Positions 16,508-26,146 of a stretch of DNA of 64,000 bases are shown piece by piece. The stretch is from CAYJDR01 sp964368965. GTDB taxonomy: Bacteria; Chrysiogenota; Deferribacteres; Deferribacterales; Mucispirillaceae. The stretch lies in the NCBI GenBank assembly GCA_964368965.1, contig CAYJDR010000006.1:1-64000 (forward strand), given 5' to 3'. Below the pieces are notes generated by a model. It did not search any database, was not told where the DNA came from, and saw only the letters and a list, made by a program, of their open reading frames with translations. Every line of letters begins with the position of its first letter. Within the stretch, counting starts at the first letter, position 1. Both the position numbers and the translations under genes were made by a program.

Positions 16508-17176
16508 TTGAAAAAAGCAATAATATTAGTCAGCGGCGGCCTAGATAGCTGTGTTACAGCAAGTATAGCCATTAGCAATGGTTATACGCCAGCGTTTATG
16601 CACGTCAACTATGGGCAACTTACAGAAAAAAAGGAACAACAATCATACATAAATATTGCAGACCACTTCAACGTGGCAGATAGGCTTGTTGTCGATATAG
16701 AACATTTGAAAAAAATCGGTGGAACTTCCTTAATAGATAAAAGTCTAAATGTAGAAGAGGGTGAACCGCAAGAAAATAGCTTGCCATCTACATATGTGCC
16801 GTTTAGAAATGCAAATATGATATCTATGGCTGTTAGTTGGGCAGAAGTTATCAAAGCTGATGCAATATTTGTTGGCGCTGTTGAAGAAGATTCTAGCGGC
16901 TATCCTGATTGCACACAAGTTTTCTTTGATAGGTTTAACGACTTGCTTGATGTAGCGCTTGTTGGGCATAAAGTGAAGATTGTAACACCGCTTATCAATA
17001 TGAATAAATCAGAAATTGTAAAAAAAGGACTTGAATTGAATGCACCTTTGCATTTAACATGGTCATGTTACCAAGGCGAAGAAGAGGCCTGTGGTGTATG
17101 TGAGAGCTGCTTCCTGCGCTTGCGTGGGTTTGAGCTTGCAGGCACAACAGATCCTATAAAATATGTAAAAAAATAA
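16508..17176 (+). CDS. queC: 7-cyano-7-deazaguanine synthase
   Basis: Converts 7-carboxy-7-deazaguanine to preQ0 with ATP and ammonia, for queuosine in tRNA. The 222-residue protein has the PP-loop motif SGGLDS near residue 9 and the C-terminal zinc cysteines in WSCYQGEEEACGVCESC. VPFRNANM at about 95 is also characteristic. The start is TTG at 16508: GGAGA stands 7-8 bases upstream and the family motif follows immediately, while no ATG fits. It heads an operon with yqeY 12 bases downstream. No other queuosine gene is in the window. Confidence 0.95.
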   Translation: MKKAIILVSGGLDSCVTASIAISNGYTPAFMHVNYGQLTEKKEQQSYINIADHFNVADRLVVDIEHLKKIGGTSLIDKSLNVEEGEPQENSLPSTYVPFRNANMISMAVSWAEVIKADAIFVGAVEEDSSGYPDCTQVFFDRFNDLLDVALVGHKVKIVTPLINMNKSEIVKKGLELNAPLHLTWSCYQGEEEACGVCESCFLRLRGFELAGTTDPIKYVKK

Positions 17177-17188
17177 CGAGGTAGAATA

Positions 17189-17629
17189 ATGAGCTTAAAA
17201 GAACAACTAAATGACGACATGAAACTTTATATGCGTGAAAAAAACGCTGTAAACTTAGGCACAATCAGAATGCTTAAAGCAGAAATCAAAAACGCAGAAA
17301 TAGAAGCAATGAAAGAACTAAGCGATGACGATATCATCAAAGTTATCTTATCATCTATCAAAAAACGTAAAGATGCAGCAGATATATATGTAAAATCTAG
17401 CAGGCAAGAGCTAGCTGATAAAGAACTTGCAGAAGTTGAAGCATTGCAAAAATATCTACCAGCACAGCTATCTGCTGAGGAAATCAAAGCTATCGTTACA
17501 GAAGTAGTTGCAGAACTTGACGATGCAGCTAAATCTAACTTTGGCATGGTTATGAAAGCTACAATGGCTAAAGTTGGCGCAGGTGCAGAGGGTCGTATCG
17601 TTAGTGGCATCATCAAGGAAATGATTTAA
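17189..17629 (+). CDS. yqeY: GatB/YqeY domain protein
   Basis: A 146-residue helical cytoplasmic protein of the YqeY family, which shares a domain with the tail of the aspartyl/glutamyl-tRNA amidotransferase B subunit; its role is not settled. Typical segments are LKEQLNDDMKLYMREK, LGTIRMLKAEIKNAEIE and EVEALQKYLPAQLS, ending in GRIVSGIIKEMI. Length is as usual for the family. It lies 12 bases after queC, with a GAGGT ribosome site, and 2 bases before cvpA. Confidence 0.92.
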   Translation: MSLKEQLNDDMKLYMREKNAVNLGTIRMLKAEIKNAEIEAMKELSDDDIIKVILSSIKKRKDAADIYVKSSRQELADKELAEVEALQKYLPAQLSAEEIKAIVTEVVAELDDAAKSNFGMVMKATMAKVGAGAEGRIVSGIIKEMI

Positions 17630-17631
17630 TA

Positions 17632-18138
17632 ATGAGCGCTACTGATATATTAATCATTGTTGCGATACTTGGCTTTGGGCTAAGGGGTTGCTTCAAAGGT
17701 TTCATATTTGAAATAATTGGGATACTTGGTGTTGTGCTTGCTGTGCTATGTTCATTCATGCTGCATGCTACAATGCTTTCATTCGTACAGAAACTAGGCG
17801 TACAAAGTGAATTAGGCTCGTTTGTTGCCTACTTTATTGGGTTTATAGTAGTTTACTTGGCTATTATATTATTTGGCCATGCAGTGCATAAGTTTTTAAA
17901 CCTTATACACTTAGGGTGGTTAAATAGGCTTGGTGGCTTCCTTGTGGGTGCGTTCAAGTGTGCTGTTATACTTAGTTTTGTGCTATGGATAGTTGTAAAG
18001 GTTTTAGACCCAACAACACCAATCGTCGCAGATATAAATAAATCAAAAACGGCTTCTACAGTTATGTTAGTTGCTCCGTTTACTTTTGATGTTATAAACA
18101 ACATAACAGGTTTAGAGAAGGAAAATCCATTTAATTAA
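17632..18138 (+). CDS. cvpA: CvpA family inner-membrane protein
   Basis: A 168-residue inner-membrane protein of the CvpA/colicin V production family. Four hydrophobic helices are visible at about 5-22, 28-50, 63-87 and 103-125. The N-terminal TDILIIVAILGFGLRGCFKGF and the segment LNRLGGFLVGAFKCAVI are typical. The function is not well defined; E. coli CvpA affects colicin V secretion and envelope stress. It starts 2 bases after yqeY and ends 1 base before mutS2, a gene order (cvpA-mutS2) common in many bacteria. Confidence 0.9.
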   Translation: MSATDILIIVAILGFGLRGCFKGFIFEIIGILGVVLAVLCSFMLHATMLSFVQKLGVQSELGSFVAYFIGFIVVYLAIILFGHAVHKFLNLIHLGWLNRLGGFLVGAFKCAVILSFVLWIVVKVLDPTTPIVADINKSKTASTVMLVAPFTFDVINNITGLEKENPFN

Positions 18139-18139
18139 A

Positions 18140-20416
18140 ATGAGTTACGATTACAAGACATTAGAATTTGAAGAATATAAACAAGCCGTAAAATCAAGCT
18201 TTTCATCAAGCTTTGCTATAAAGTTTTTTGAAGACATGTTGCCTTATGACAACGTGTCAGATATTACGCATGCGCAAAAAGAAACAGCCGAAGCTATAGA
18301 ACTTGCAGAGCAGGGCAAGCTTATCGAGCAAGACGACACATATTATGACGTCTACTCAAAGTTCGACCAGAAGCACGCTACAATAGAAATTAGCGATTAT
18401 ATTACTATCAAGAACTTTCTTGTCTTTATATCAGAACTTAAAGTTAAACTTTCAGGTAATAAAGTTAAAACATTATCAAGCAAAGTAAATTCTCTAAATG
18501 ACATTTCAGGCTTACGTAACGATATTGAACGCTCGATCGATGATAGTTGCGTTATAAAAGATGATGCAACTCCAGAGCTTGCAACAATCAGACGTGAGCT
18601 TAACTTATTCAAAAACAGGGTTAAACGCACCCTAAACGATATACTTGGCTCATCTAATGGCGATAAGTTTATTCAAGATAGGGTCATCGTTTTGCGCAAT
18701 GGTAGATACACGATACCATGTAAAACGAACTTTAGCCAATATATACAAGGTATCATTCATGATAAGTCAGCATCAGGGCAAACGCTTTATATTGAACCGT
18801 CATCAATTGTTGGCTTGAATAATGCTATGCAGGAACTCATCATTCGCGAATCGGAAGAGATAGCTAAAATATTACACAACTTACGCACCGTGCTAAATGT
18901 TGAACTCAATAACTTAAAACATACAACAAGCGTATATACCTACATTGCTTTTAGGCTCGAAGTAGGGGCTTTCTACCGTGGCACAGCGCATACTTTTGGT
19001 GAAATATGTGATAATATTTTGCTAGCATCAGTGCACCATCCGTTGCTGTATATTCGCAAAGGTGCTGAGTCTGTCCCGATTGATTTTGTGCTTGATAGTA
19101 ATACTCTTTCAGCTATTATCACAGGTGCAAACACGGGCGGTAAAACTGCGGCATTAAAGTCGATAGGGCTTAATCACTTAATTACATATTGTGGGCTACC
19201 GGTATTTGCAAAGGTTGCTAAGTGTGTGTTTTTCAAGTCGATATTAGCAGATATTGGCGACCAGCAATCACTAATGATGGATTTAAGTACTTTTTCATCT
19301 CATATGTTAAATATTAAACGTATAGTAGAATGTGCTAATCATGAAACACTTATATTGCTAGACGAACTTGGCACAGGTACAGAACCTCGTGAAGGTGCAT
19401 CTATCGCTGTTGCAGTATTGAAATATATAGAGCAAAAGCAAGCAAGAACAGTCGTTACAACTCATTTTTCTGAAGTAAAAAACTATGCACTAAATAACGA
19501 ACATTCAATATTTTATGCAGTTGATTTTGATTATGAAACATTTGCTCCAAGATATACATTACTTAAAAATATTTTAGGTAAATCAGACCCAATCATGATT
19601 GCCGAGCGTTTAGGTTTTCTGCCAGAAATAATTGATAGTGCAAATAATGAGCTTAGTAAATATAAATCAAGTGTAGAGATGCAAGTCGAAGAACTTAACA
19701 GGCTAGTTGCTGAAAATGAACACAATAAAAGACTGTTAGATGAAGAAAAAGTAAAACTTGAAGAACGCTTAAACAGTATAAAAACTAATGAAGATGCACT
19801 CAAAAAACGCCTGAACTCAAAGGAACTTGAGCTATTAGAGGAAGCATATTCTTTGTTACAAAAGTATAAACGCTTAACAACTGAGAAAAAGAATATAAGT
19901 GTAGATGAAATTAACGAGGATATTAAGAAAGCAAGCAAAAAGATTGACTCTTTAAAATCAGAACGACCTATCATTCAAGATATCAAAGTTGATGATGTCG
20001 TCTACCTTGAGCGATATGGTAAAAGTGCCGTAGTATTAGCGATATCAGGTGAAACATTGCAACTCAATATGGAAGGCATGCGTGTTAAAATGAATAAGCG
20101 TGAAGTGGTCGGCCATAAAGTAGAAAAAACTGTTCAAAACAAAGTGAAAATAACTACGAAAGGTACTTTCTCAACTGCTAGGCGTGAGCTATTGCTTATT
20201 GGTAAACGTGTTGAAGAAGCGCTTGATTTACTAGATAAATTTATTGATGAATCGCTACTTTCAGGCTATGAAAAGGTATTTGTAATACATGGCAGAGGCT
20301 CTGGACAGTTAAGAAAAGCTGTGCATGAACACTTGAGGAGTGCTCCACGAGTTAAGCGCTACGCACTAGCAGAAAATACTGATGGCGGCAACGCTGTAAC
20401 TGTGGTTGAGTTTTAA
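18140..20416 (+). CDS. mutS2: Endonuclease MutS2
   Basis: A MutS-like ATPase involved in control of recombination or rescue of collided ribosomes. The 758-residue protein has a MutS core and lever region, a Walker A in ITGANTGGKT (about 328-337), the Walker B/ABC-type segment LILLDELGTGTEPREG, and the Q-loop-like DQQSLMMDLSTFSSHM. A long coiled coil at about 510-610 (many Glu/Lys heptads) and the C-terminal Smr nuclease domain (about 685-758, with VFVIHGRGSGQLRKAVHEHL) complete the standard layout. It starts 1 base after cvpA and converges on a gamma-carbonic-anhydrase-like gene with one base between stops. Confidence 0.96.
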   Translation: MSYDYKTLEFEEYKQAVKSSFSSSFAIKFFEDMLPYDNVSDITHAQKETAEAIELAEQGKLIEQDDTYYDVYSKFDQKHATIEISDYITIKNFLVFISELKVKLSGNKVKTLSSKVNSLNDISGLRNDIERSIDDSCVIKDDATPELATIRRELNLFKNRVKRTLNDILGSSNGDKFIQDRVIVLRNGRYTIPCKTNFSQYIQGIIHDKSASGQTLYIEPSSIVGLNNAMQELIIRESEEIAKILHNLRTVLNVELNNLKHTTSVYTYIAFRLEVGAFYRGTAHTFGEICDNILLASVHHPLLYIRKGAESVPIDFVLDSNTLSAIITGANTGGKTAALKSIGLNHLITYCGLPVFAKVAKCVFFKSILADIGDQQSLMMDLSTFSSHMLNIKRIVECANHETLILLDELGTGTEPREGASIAVAVLKYIEQKQARTVVTTHFSEVKNYALNNEHSIFYAVDFDYETFAPRYTLLKNILGKSDPIMIAERLGFLPEIIDSANNELSKYKSSVEMQVEELNRLVAENEHNKRLLDEEKVKLEERLNSIKTNEDALKKRLNSKELELLEEAYSLLQKYKRLTTEKKNISVDEINEDIKKASKKIDSLKSERPIIQDIKVDDVVYLERYGKSAVVLAISGETLQLNMEGMRVKMNKREVVGHKVEKTVQNKVKITTKGTFSTARRELLLIGKRVEEALDLLDKFIDESLLSGYEKVFVIHGRGSGQLRKAVHEHLRSAPRVKRYALAENTDGGNAVTVVEF

Positions 20417-20417
20417 C

Positions 20418-20942
20418 CTAATAGACGTTGTTTTCTATGTAGATGTCTTTATATTTAACATAATTTTTTGCATTTTTATAAATCATCTGCATTTCTTCTT
20501 CGCTAAGTTGTTTAACAACCTTGGCAGGTGAGCCCATAACCATCGACCCTTCAGGAATAACCTTGCGCGGTGGCACAAGCGAGCCGGCTGCGATTATTGA
20601 ATTTTTACCAATTACAGCACCATCAAGAATTATAGCGCCTATGCCAACAAGCACATCATCTTCGATAGTGCACCCATGTAGCTTTACACCATGCCCAATA
20701 GTAACGCGCTTACCTATATGTGTAGGGTATTTATCGTTTGTTACATGCACTATAGAGCCGTCTTGAATATTTGAATCATCACCGACAGTTATCTCGTGTA
20801 CATCTGCACGAATAATAACTCCATGCCATATGCTAACATTGTCACCAAGTGTAACTTCTCCAAAAACAGTTGCATTACCAGCGATATACGTATCTTTTCC
20901 TTTTTTTATGTCCATTTTTAAACGTTCAGTTAACTTTTTCAT
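20418..20942 (-). CDS. Gamma-carbonic-anhydrase-like hexapeptide-repeat protein
   Basis: A 174-residue protein of the YrdA/gamma-carbonic-anhydrase family, folding as a left-handed beta-helix. The repeats run from AGNATVFGEVTLGDNVSIWHGVI split into hexapeptides to IIAAGSLVPPRKVIP; the zinc-type histidines are in HVTND, GHGVKLHGC and the expected IQDGSIVH. The ATG at 20942 is chosen because GGAGG stands four bases upstream; the frame is open to 21011 but that part is a hydrophobic translation of AT-rich DNA. Catalytic activity in this family varies, so the enzyme name is tentative. Confidence 0.88.
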   Translation of the reverse strand: MKKLTERLKMDIKKGKDTYIAGNATVFGEVTLGDNVSIWHGVIIRADVHEITVGDDSNIQDGSIVHVTNDKYPTHIGKRVTIGHGVKLHGCTIEDDVLVGIGAIILDGAVIGKNSIIAAGSLVPPRKVIPEGSMVMGSPAKVVKQLSEEEMQMIYKNAKNYVKYKDIYIENNVY

Positions 20943-21019
20943 AAATCCTCCAAAAAACACTTGTAATTTTATCAATAGTAGTATTATAATGAGCAATGAG
21001 ATTATATGCAACTATATTT

Positions 21020-21040
21020 TTATACTAAAATTTAGTATAA
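21020..21040. promoter_or_regulatory. Perfect palindrome before the XRE-cupin regulator (operator candidate)
   Basis: TATACTAAA and TTTAGTATA form mirror arms around one base; with the flanking T-A pair the palindrome spans 21 bases. A TATAAT at 21036-21041 overlaps its right arm, so a bound repressor would cover the -10 region. It lies 77 bases before the regulator start and 77 bases from the divergent gene start, so it could control both. Confidence 0.6.
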
Positions 21041-21117
21041 TTTATATGTTCTATGCGCCATGCATGGTTTCACTCATTCTTTTTATGCAATAAAAAAAAG
21101 CTATTATTGGTGGAATA

Positions 21118-21651
21118 ATGAGTTACGGAAACAAACTTAGGGAAATCAGAAAGAAAAAAGGCTACACACTTGAGGACATCTCACAAATGACAGGGTTTAC
21201 AAAAAGCTTTATCTCACAGATAGAGAATGGTAAAAACTCGCCGTCTATCGTATCTCTCAAAAAGATTTGTGTGGCTTTGGGCACGTCGATAGGCAAGCTG
21301 TTTGAAGACGAAGTTAAGCCTGTGCACATTATACGTCATGAAGACTATGAAGTAGTGCAAGACACTGGTGTTCACCTTACTTTTATGTCATCACAATTTG
21401 CTGATATGAAGATTGAACCTGTTGTACTAGAGATTGAGCCTTATGGTGAATCCCATTCAGACGATTTTAAACAACTTGGTGAACGCTTTGGATATGTCAT
21501 AGAAGGCGATGTGTCGATAATTGTTGGCAAGGATGAATACCTTTTGAAGCAAGGGGAATCTGTCTATTTTACATCAGGCACGCCGCATAAGTTGAAAAAT
21601 CATTCAAATTACCATGCAAAAACTTTATGGATAGGTACTCATTCCTCATAA
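21118..21651 (+). CDS. XRE-family regulator with cupin domain
   Basis: A 177-residue transcription factor. Residues about 5-60 form an XRE helix-turn-helix (KLREIRKKKGYTLEDISQMTGFTKSFISQ in two helices, then ENGKNSPS). Residues about 105-172 form a cupin (RFGYVIEGDVSIIVG, then ESVYFTSGTPHKLKN), as in PuuR-like regulators that sense small metabolites or polyamines. GGTGG stands 5 bases before the ATG. It precedes panB by 138 bases on the same strand. The ligand is unknown; the palindrome upstream is the likely autoregulatory site. Confidence 0.92.
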   Translation: MSYGNKLREIRKKKGYTLEDISQMTGFTKSFISQIENGKNSPSIVSLKKICVALGTSIGKLFEDEVKPVHIIRHEDYEVVQDTGVHLTFMSSQFADMKIEPVVLEIEPYGESHSDDFKQLGERFGYVIEGDVSIIVGKDEYLLKQGESVYFTSGTPHKLKNHSNYHAKTLWIGTHSS

Positions 21652-21789
21652 AATCATTGCTTTTTTTGAATGTTTTGCTACAATCTGACAATAGTTTATT
21701 TACAATGTATGTCTAAAGTGAAGTGGCGTAAACTTTTAATGTCAATAGCAAACACGAACCTTTTATACATACTCAAGAGGTTATAGTTT

Positions 21790-22602
21790 ATGAGCGTAGT
21801 CCGTAATAATATAAAAATCACTACAAATACATTACTCAAAATGAAGCAAGAGGGCGAGAAAATTGTCTGTATCACTGCTTATGACTACACATCTGCAAAA
21901 ATATTAGATAGCGCAGGTGTTGAAATGTTGCTTGTAGGTGATTCGCTTGGCATGGTTATCAGCGGGCATGAAACAACACTACCTGTTACTATTGAAGATA
22001 TCATCTATCACACAAAATCTGTAAAACGTGCGGCTAAAAATTCTTTCGTTATTGCAGATATTCCTTTCGGCTATACTAACATTTCAGATGAAGACACCAT
22101 AAGAAACTGTATGCGAGTAATGAAAGAAACAGGCGCAAATGCTATTAAAATTGAAGGTGGCGCACATGTTGCACCAGTCGTTGAAAGGCTTACCACTGCT
22201 GGCATTGCTGTTATGGCACACATAGGTTTGATGCCTCAATCTGTAAACGCTATTGGCGGTTATAAAGTTTTCGGTGCAGACAGTGCTGAAATGCTCGTCA
22301 ACGACGCAATCGCTTTAGAAAAAGCAGGTGCATTTGCAATAACTCTTGAGTGCGTTAGGGCAGAAGTCGCTAAACAAATTACTGAAGCAGTAAGCGTTCC
22401 TACGATAGGCATAGGCGCAGGCGTGCATTGTGACGGTCAAGTGCTTGTATTTCATGATGTGTTTGGCATGTTTACAGACTTTAAGCCAAAATTCGTAAAA
22501 CGATATGCAAACGTAGCAGAAGTAATTACTAACGCTACTAATGAATTTATGGCAGATGTAAAGTCAGGCAAATATCCTGATGATGAACATACTTTTAAAT
22601 AG
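21790..22602 (+). CDS. panB: 3-methyl-2-oxobutanoate hydroxymethyltransferase
   Basis: Makes ketopantoate from 2-oxoisovalerate and methylene-tetrahydrofolate, the first committed step to pantothenate and CoA. The 270-residue protein matches PanB throughout: KIVCITAYDYTSAKIL, LVGDSLGMVISGHETTLPVT (metal-binding Asp), KIEGG, MAHIGLMPQSVNAIGGYKV, and TIGIGAGVHCDGQVLVFHD. AGAGG precedes the ATG. PanC follows after 8 bases, giving a panBC operon. Confidence 0.97.
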   Translation: MSVVRNNIKITTNTLLKMKQEGEKIVCITAYDYTSAKILDSAGVEMLLVGDSLGMVISGHETTLPVTIEDIIYHTKSVKRAAKNSFVIADIPFGYTNISDEDTIRNCMRVMKETGANAIKIEGGAHVAPVVERLTTAGIAVMAHIGLMPQSVNAIGGYKVFGADSAEMLVNDAIALEKAGAFAITLECVRAEVAKQITEAVSVPTIGIGAGVHCDGQVLVFHDVFGMFTDFKPKFVKRYANVAEVITNATNEFMADVKSGKYPDDEHTFK

Positions 22603-22610
22603 GGTGATAA

Positions 22611-23450
22611 ATGCAAGTTTTTAATGAAATTTCAAGCTTAAAACAACATATAAAAGAATTAAAACAAAGTGGTAAAATAGTTGGTTTTGTGCCAACAATG
22701 GGTTACTTACATGATGGACATATCTCACTAGTAAACGAAAGTGTATCAAAAAATGATGTTACTGTTGCAAGTATATTTGTAAACCCTATGCAGTTTGGCG
22801 TCAACGAAGATTATGGCTCATACCCACGTGATTTCGAGCGTGATTCGGCTCTTCTGGAGGCTGCTGGTGTTGATATCATATTCCACCCATCACCAGAAGA
22901 GATGTATGGTGAAAACTTTCTTACAAGCATAACTGTTGAAAACATGTCTAATAAGCTATGTGGTATCAGCAGACCAATACACTTTAAAGGCGTTACAACG
23001 GTTGTTGCAAAGCTATTTAATATTGTCACGCCTGATAACGCATACTTTGGCTCAAAAGACTTACAACAAGTGCTGATTATTAAAAAGATGGTAAATGATC
23101 TTAACATGTCGGTTAATGTCGTGAGCATGCCAATCATTCGTGAAAGTGACGGCCTTGCGATGAGTTCAAGAAATATCTACCTTAGTGATGATGATAGAAA
23201 GGGTGCGCTATTATTAAACCAATCATTAAAGATTGCGTCACAAATGATTGAAAACAATCAAACTTTCGCAAAAGATATATTTAAAGCAGTTGAAACACAT
23301 ATATCAAAAAACGACAATGCGCAGATCGATTATATAAGTATAATTGACACTGAAACATTAGAACCTGTTGAAATAGTTGGCAAAGGCTGTGCTTTATTGT
23401 TGGCTGTAAAGTTTAGCAAAGCTAGGCTAATTGATAATATTGTATTTTAG
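22611..23450 (+). CDS. panC: Pantothenate synthetase
   Basis: Joins pantoate and beta-alanine with ATP. The 279-residue enzyme shows the nucleotidyl-transferase motifs: FVPTMGYLHDGHISLV (about 26-41), FVNPMQFG, the conserved FGSKDLQQVLIIKKMVNDL block (about 148-165), and the KMSKS-like MSSRNIYL. It starts 8 bases after panB with GGGTGA as ribosome site. No aspartate decarboxylase (panD) is nearby. Confidence 0.97.
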   Translation: MQVFNEISSLKQHIKELKQSGKIVGFVPTMGYLHDGHISLVNESVSKNDVTVASIFVNPMQFGVNEDYGSYPRDFERDSALLEAAGVDIIFHPSPEEMYGENFLTSITVENMSNKLCGISRPIHFKGVTTVVAKLFNIVTPDNAYFGSKDLQQVLIIKKMVNDLNMSVNVVSMPIIRESDGLAMSSRNIYLSDDDRKGALLLNQSLKIASQMIENNQTFAKDIFKAVETHISKNDNAQIDYISIIDTETLEPVEIVGKGCALLLAVKFSKARLIDNIVF

Positions 23451-23461
23451 CAATAAAATAG

Positions 23462-23489
23462 TTGAAAAGTTAGATAGTAACGTTATAAT
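23462..23489 (+). promoter_or_regulatory. Promoter of cheW-recG
   Basis: TTGAAA (23462-23467), a 16-base spacer and TATAAT (23484-23489) precede cheW by 28 bases. Confidence 0.7.
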
Positions 23490-23517
23490 AAGTATATAGA
23501 TAATTTGGAGTGAAAAT

Positions 23518-23973
23518 ATGGCAGAATTGAAACAATTTGTTGGCTTTATGATTGCTGAAGAACATTTCGGCGTTGATATCATGATAGTTGAAGAAATTAT
23601 CAAAATGATTGATATTACACCTGTTCCAAGAGCACCATCATTTGTTGAGGGCATTATAAACATGCGTGGCAGGGTTATCCCTATCGTTGATCTACGCAAA
23701 AAATTAGGCATGTCCTCTGGACCTGTTACAGATCAAATGCGCATAATTGTTATATTTATCAACGAAAAACGCATAGGTTTCATTGTTGATAATGTTGAAG
23801 AAGTTATCAGGATAAATGAAGATGCTATTGATGTTGCACCTGGCACAAAGCATACGTTTGACAACTATGTAGCAGGCGTTGCAAGAACTGAAAAAGGCAT
23901 GATCATTATGCTTGATATCATGAACATCTTCTCCGACCAAGAACAAAAACTACTTGTAGAAATCACTAGATAA
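23518..23973 (+). CDS. cheW: Chemotaxis coupling protein CheW
   Basis: Adaptor that links chemoreceptors to the CheA kinase at polar arrays. The 151-residue protein has the single CheW domain: a first strand with QFVGFMIAEEHFGVDI, ITPVPRAPSFVEGIINMRGRVIPIVDLR (about 39-66, the most conserved segment), and IGFIVDNVEEV. GGAGTG lies upstream of the ATG. It stands alone, away from other chemotaxis genes, and precedes recG by 2 bases. This implies motility or at least chemoreceptor arrays in the organism. Confidence 0.95.
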   Translation: MAELKQFVGFMIAEEHFGVDIMIVEEIIKMIDITPVPRAPSFVEGIINMRGRVIPIVDLRKKLGMSSGPVTDQMRIIVIFINEKRIGFIVDNVEEVIRINEDAIDVAPGTKHTFDNYVAGVARTEKGMIIMLDIMNIFSDQEQKLLVEITR

Positions 23974-23975
23974 TC

Positions 23976-26063
23976 ATGGATAATAAACAAACACCGCACA
24001 AAAATGCGGTGTCTTTACTATCTTCATCTGTGGGCAATATTAAAGGCATCGGCAAAAAATATGTCGAAGCTTTTGCCCGTCATAAAGTATTCACAATTTA
24101 CGATTTTATTTACTCATTTCCTTTTAGATACGAGATACTAAGCATGTCAGCTTTTGGTGACAAAGGGCTTCTATCTGGCGTATATGAAGTGCATGATACT
24201 GTGCGCGCCCGCAACGGCAAACGCATGTTAAAAGCTGTGTTTAAAACAGAACGAGGCTATGTCGCTGGAATTTGGTTAAACACTAAAGGTGATTTCCCAG
24301 CAAACACTCTTACAAAAGGTACCTGTTATCATATGTATGGCACGGTTACACACCATAATGGTATGAATGCTATATTCCACCCAGAATTTATAAGCGCTAC
24401 AGAAATAGGAACCGTTCGCCCTGTATATTTTTCGCCAGGTATTTCACAAACCTTATATAGAAAATTCATCAATAGTGCGCTAGATATATGCTTAAGCAAA
24501 GTTGATGAAACTCTTCCTGAGCGTATCCTTGATAAATATAACTATCCAACTATCATTGATGCGATAAACACATTACACAACCCAACAACAAACGAAAATG
24601 CACACGCTATAAACACTAGAGCACATCCAGCATATAAGCGCTTTATTTATGAAGAGTTCTTATATATACGACTAGCTGTTGAAATGCGCAGAAAACTTTA
24701 TACAACAACAAATGCAATATCGTTTAAGATTGATAAAGAATTTTTAAACACTATCAAAGACGTTATGCCGTTTAAGCTAACAAGCTCGCAACGTCGTGTT
24801 ATCGTTGAAATAATGAACGATATGATAAGCAATAAACAAATGAACAGACTTGTGCAAGGCGATGTTGGTAGTGGTAAAACAGTGCTAGCGTTTATTGCAG
24901 CAGCGGCAGCTATCGCCAATGGTTACCAAGCGCTACTAATTGCACCAACGGAAGTACTTGCAGAGCAACATTTTCAAAATGTTATATCAAAGTTCAAGTA
25001 TGATAAACTACAACCTTGCATCCTTACAGGCTCAGTCACGAAAAAAAATAAGCTTGAGTTAAAAAGCTTAATTGCTACAGGCTCAATAAATTTAGTTATC
25101 GGTACCCATGCAATCATAGAAGATGATGTAGAGTTCCAAAATTTAGGCTTAGTTATTGTAGATGAGCAACATAGGTTTGGTGTAAGGCAACGAAAAACAT
25201 TGATGGATAAAGGCTATACACCTGACACACTTTTGATGACTGCAACCCCAATACCAAGAACACTAGCTATGACATTATATGGTGATTTGGATGTTAGTGT
25301 TATTGATGAAATGCCACCTGGACGTATACCAATGATTACGAAAGCGTATACAGCTAAACAGCTAAACAAAGCGCTAGAGTTTGTAGGTGAGTTATTAAAC
25401 AAAGGTGGTAGGGCATATTTCGTATACCCACTAGTCGCTGAGAGTGACTCACTTGACCTAAAAGCAGCAACACAAAGTTATGAGTATATTAGTGACTACT
25501 ACAAAAACAAACGTGTAGGCTTGCTACATGGTAAAATGAAATCAGATGAAAAACGCCAAGTGTTACAAGCATTTAAAACAGGTGAAGTTGAAATACTTGT
25601 ATCAACAACAGTAATTGAAGTTGGTGTTGATGTTCCTGAAGCGACAGTTATCGTTATTGAAAATGCTGAAAGATTTGGGTTATCACAGCTCCATCAGTTA
25701 CGGGGTAGAGTTGGTAGGAATGACGTTCAATCATATTGCGTACTAGTCACTGGTGATGAAATATCTGAAACAGGCAAAAAGCGTATCAAAGCTATGGTTG
25801 ACCATCGTGATGGCTTCAAACTAGCAGAAATAGACTTAGAGCTTCGAGGCCAAGGTGATTTTTTTGGAACTAAGCAATCTGGCGTGCCTGATTTCAAGTT
25901 TGCTAACATCGTATCTGATACGACTATTTTAAAATATGCAACGAACGATGCGCAAGATATAATTTCAACTGACCCAGAGTTGCAACTAGCTGATAATAAA
26001 AACATTAAACAAACCTTCGAAAAGTTATACTCAGGGGAGCGTTCGTTTTTAGGTATCGGTTAG
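23976..26063 (+). CDS. recG: ATP-dependent DNA helicase RecG
   Basis: Helicase that reverses stalled forks and processes branched DNA. The 695-residue protein has the N-terminal wedge OB-fold (about 60-150), then superfamily-2 helicase motifs: GDVGSGKT (about 295-302), the LIAPTEVLAEQH block, DEQHRFG (about 396-402), MTATPIPRTLA, and motif VI in QLHQLRGRVGR. The terminal RecG-type FFGTKQSGVPDFKFANIV is present. The helix-hairpin-helix-like start with IKGIGKKYVEAFA is usual. It begins 2 bases after cheW. Confidence 0.97.
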   Translation: MDNKQTPHKNAVSLLSSSVGNIKGIGKKYVEAFARHKVFTIYDFIYSFPFRYEILSMSAFGDKGLLSGVYEVHDTVRARNGKRMLKAVFKTERGYVAGIWLNTKGDFPANTLTKGTCYHMYGTVTHHNGMNAIFHPEFISATEIGTVRPVYFSPGISQTLYRKFINSALDICLSKVDETLPERILDKYNYPTIIDAINTLHNPTTNENAHAINTRAHPAYKRFIYEEFLYIRLAVEMRRKLYTTTNAISFKIDKEFLNTIKDVMPFKLTSSQRRVIVEIMNDMISNKQMNRLVQGDVGSGKTVLAFIAAAAAIANGYQALLIAPTEVLAEQHFQNVISKFKYDKLQPCILTGSVTKKNKLELKSLIATGSINLVIGTHAIIEDDVEFQNLGLVIVDEQHRFGVRQRKTLMDKGYTPDTLLMTATPIPRTLAMTLYGDLDVSVIDEMPPGRIPMITKAYTAKQLNKALEFVGELLNKGGRAYFVYPLVAESDSLDLKAATQSYEYISDYYKNKRVGLLHGKMKSDEKRQVLQAFKTGEVEILVSTTVIEVGVDVPEATVIVIENAERFGLSQLHQLRGRVGRNDVQSYCVLVTGDEISETGKKRIKAMVDHRDGFKLAEIDLELRGQGDFFGTKQSGVPDFKFANIVSDTTILKYATNDAQDIISTDPELQLADNKNIKQTFEKLYSGERSFLGIG

Positions 26064-26146
26064 AGTTTAATTGCGTTTTTTAACTTGTATTACAATAATA
26101 AGTGTGTAACAATAAAATTATACTAATATTTAAGCGAGGTGCTCCG

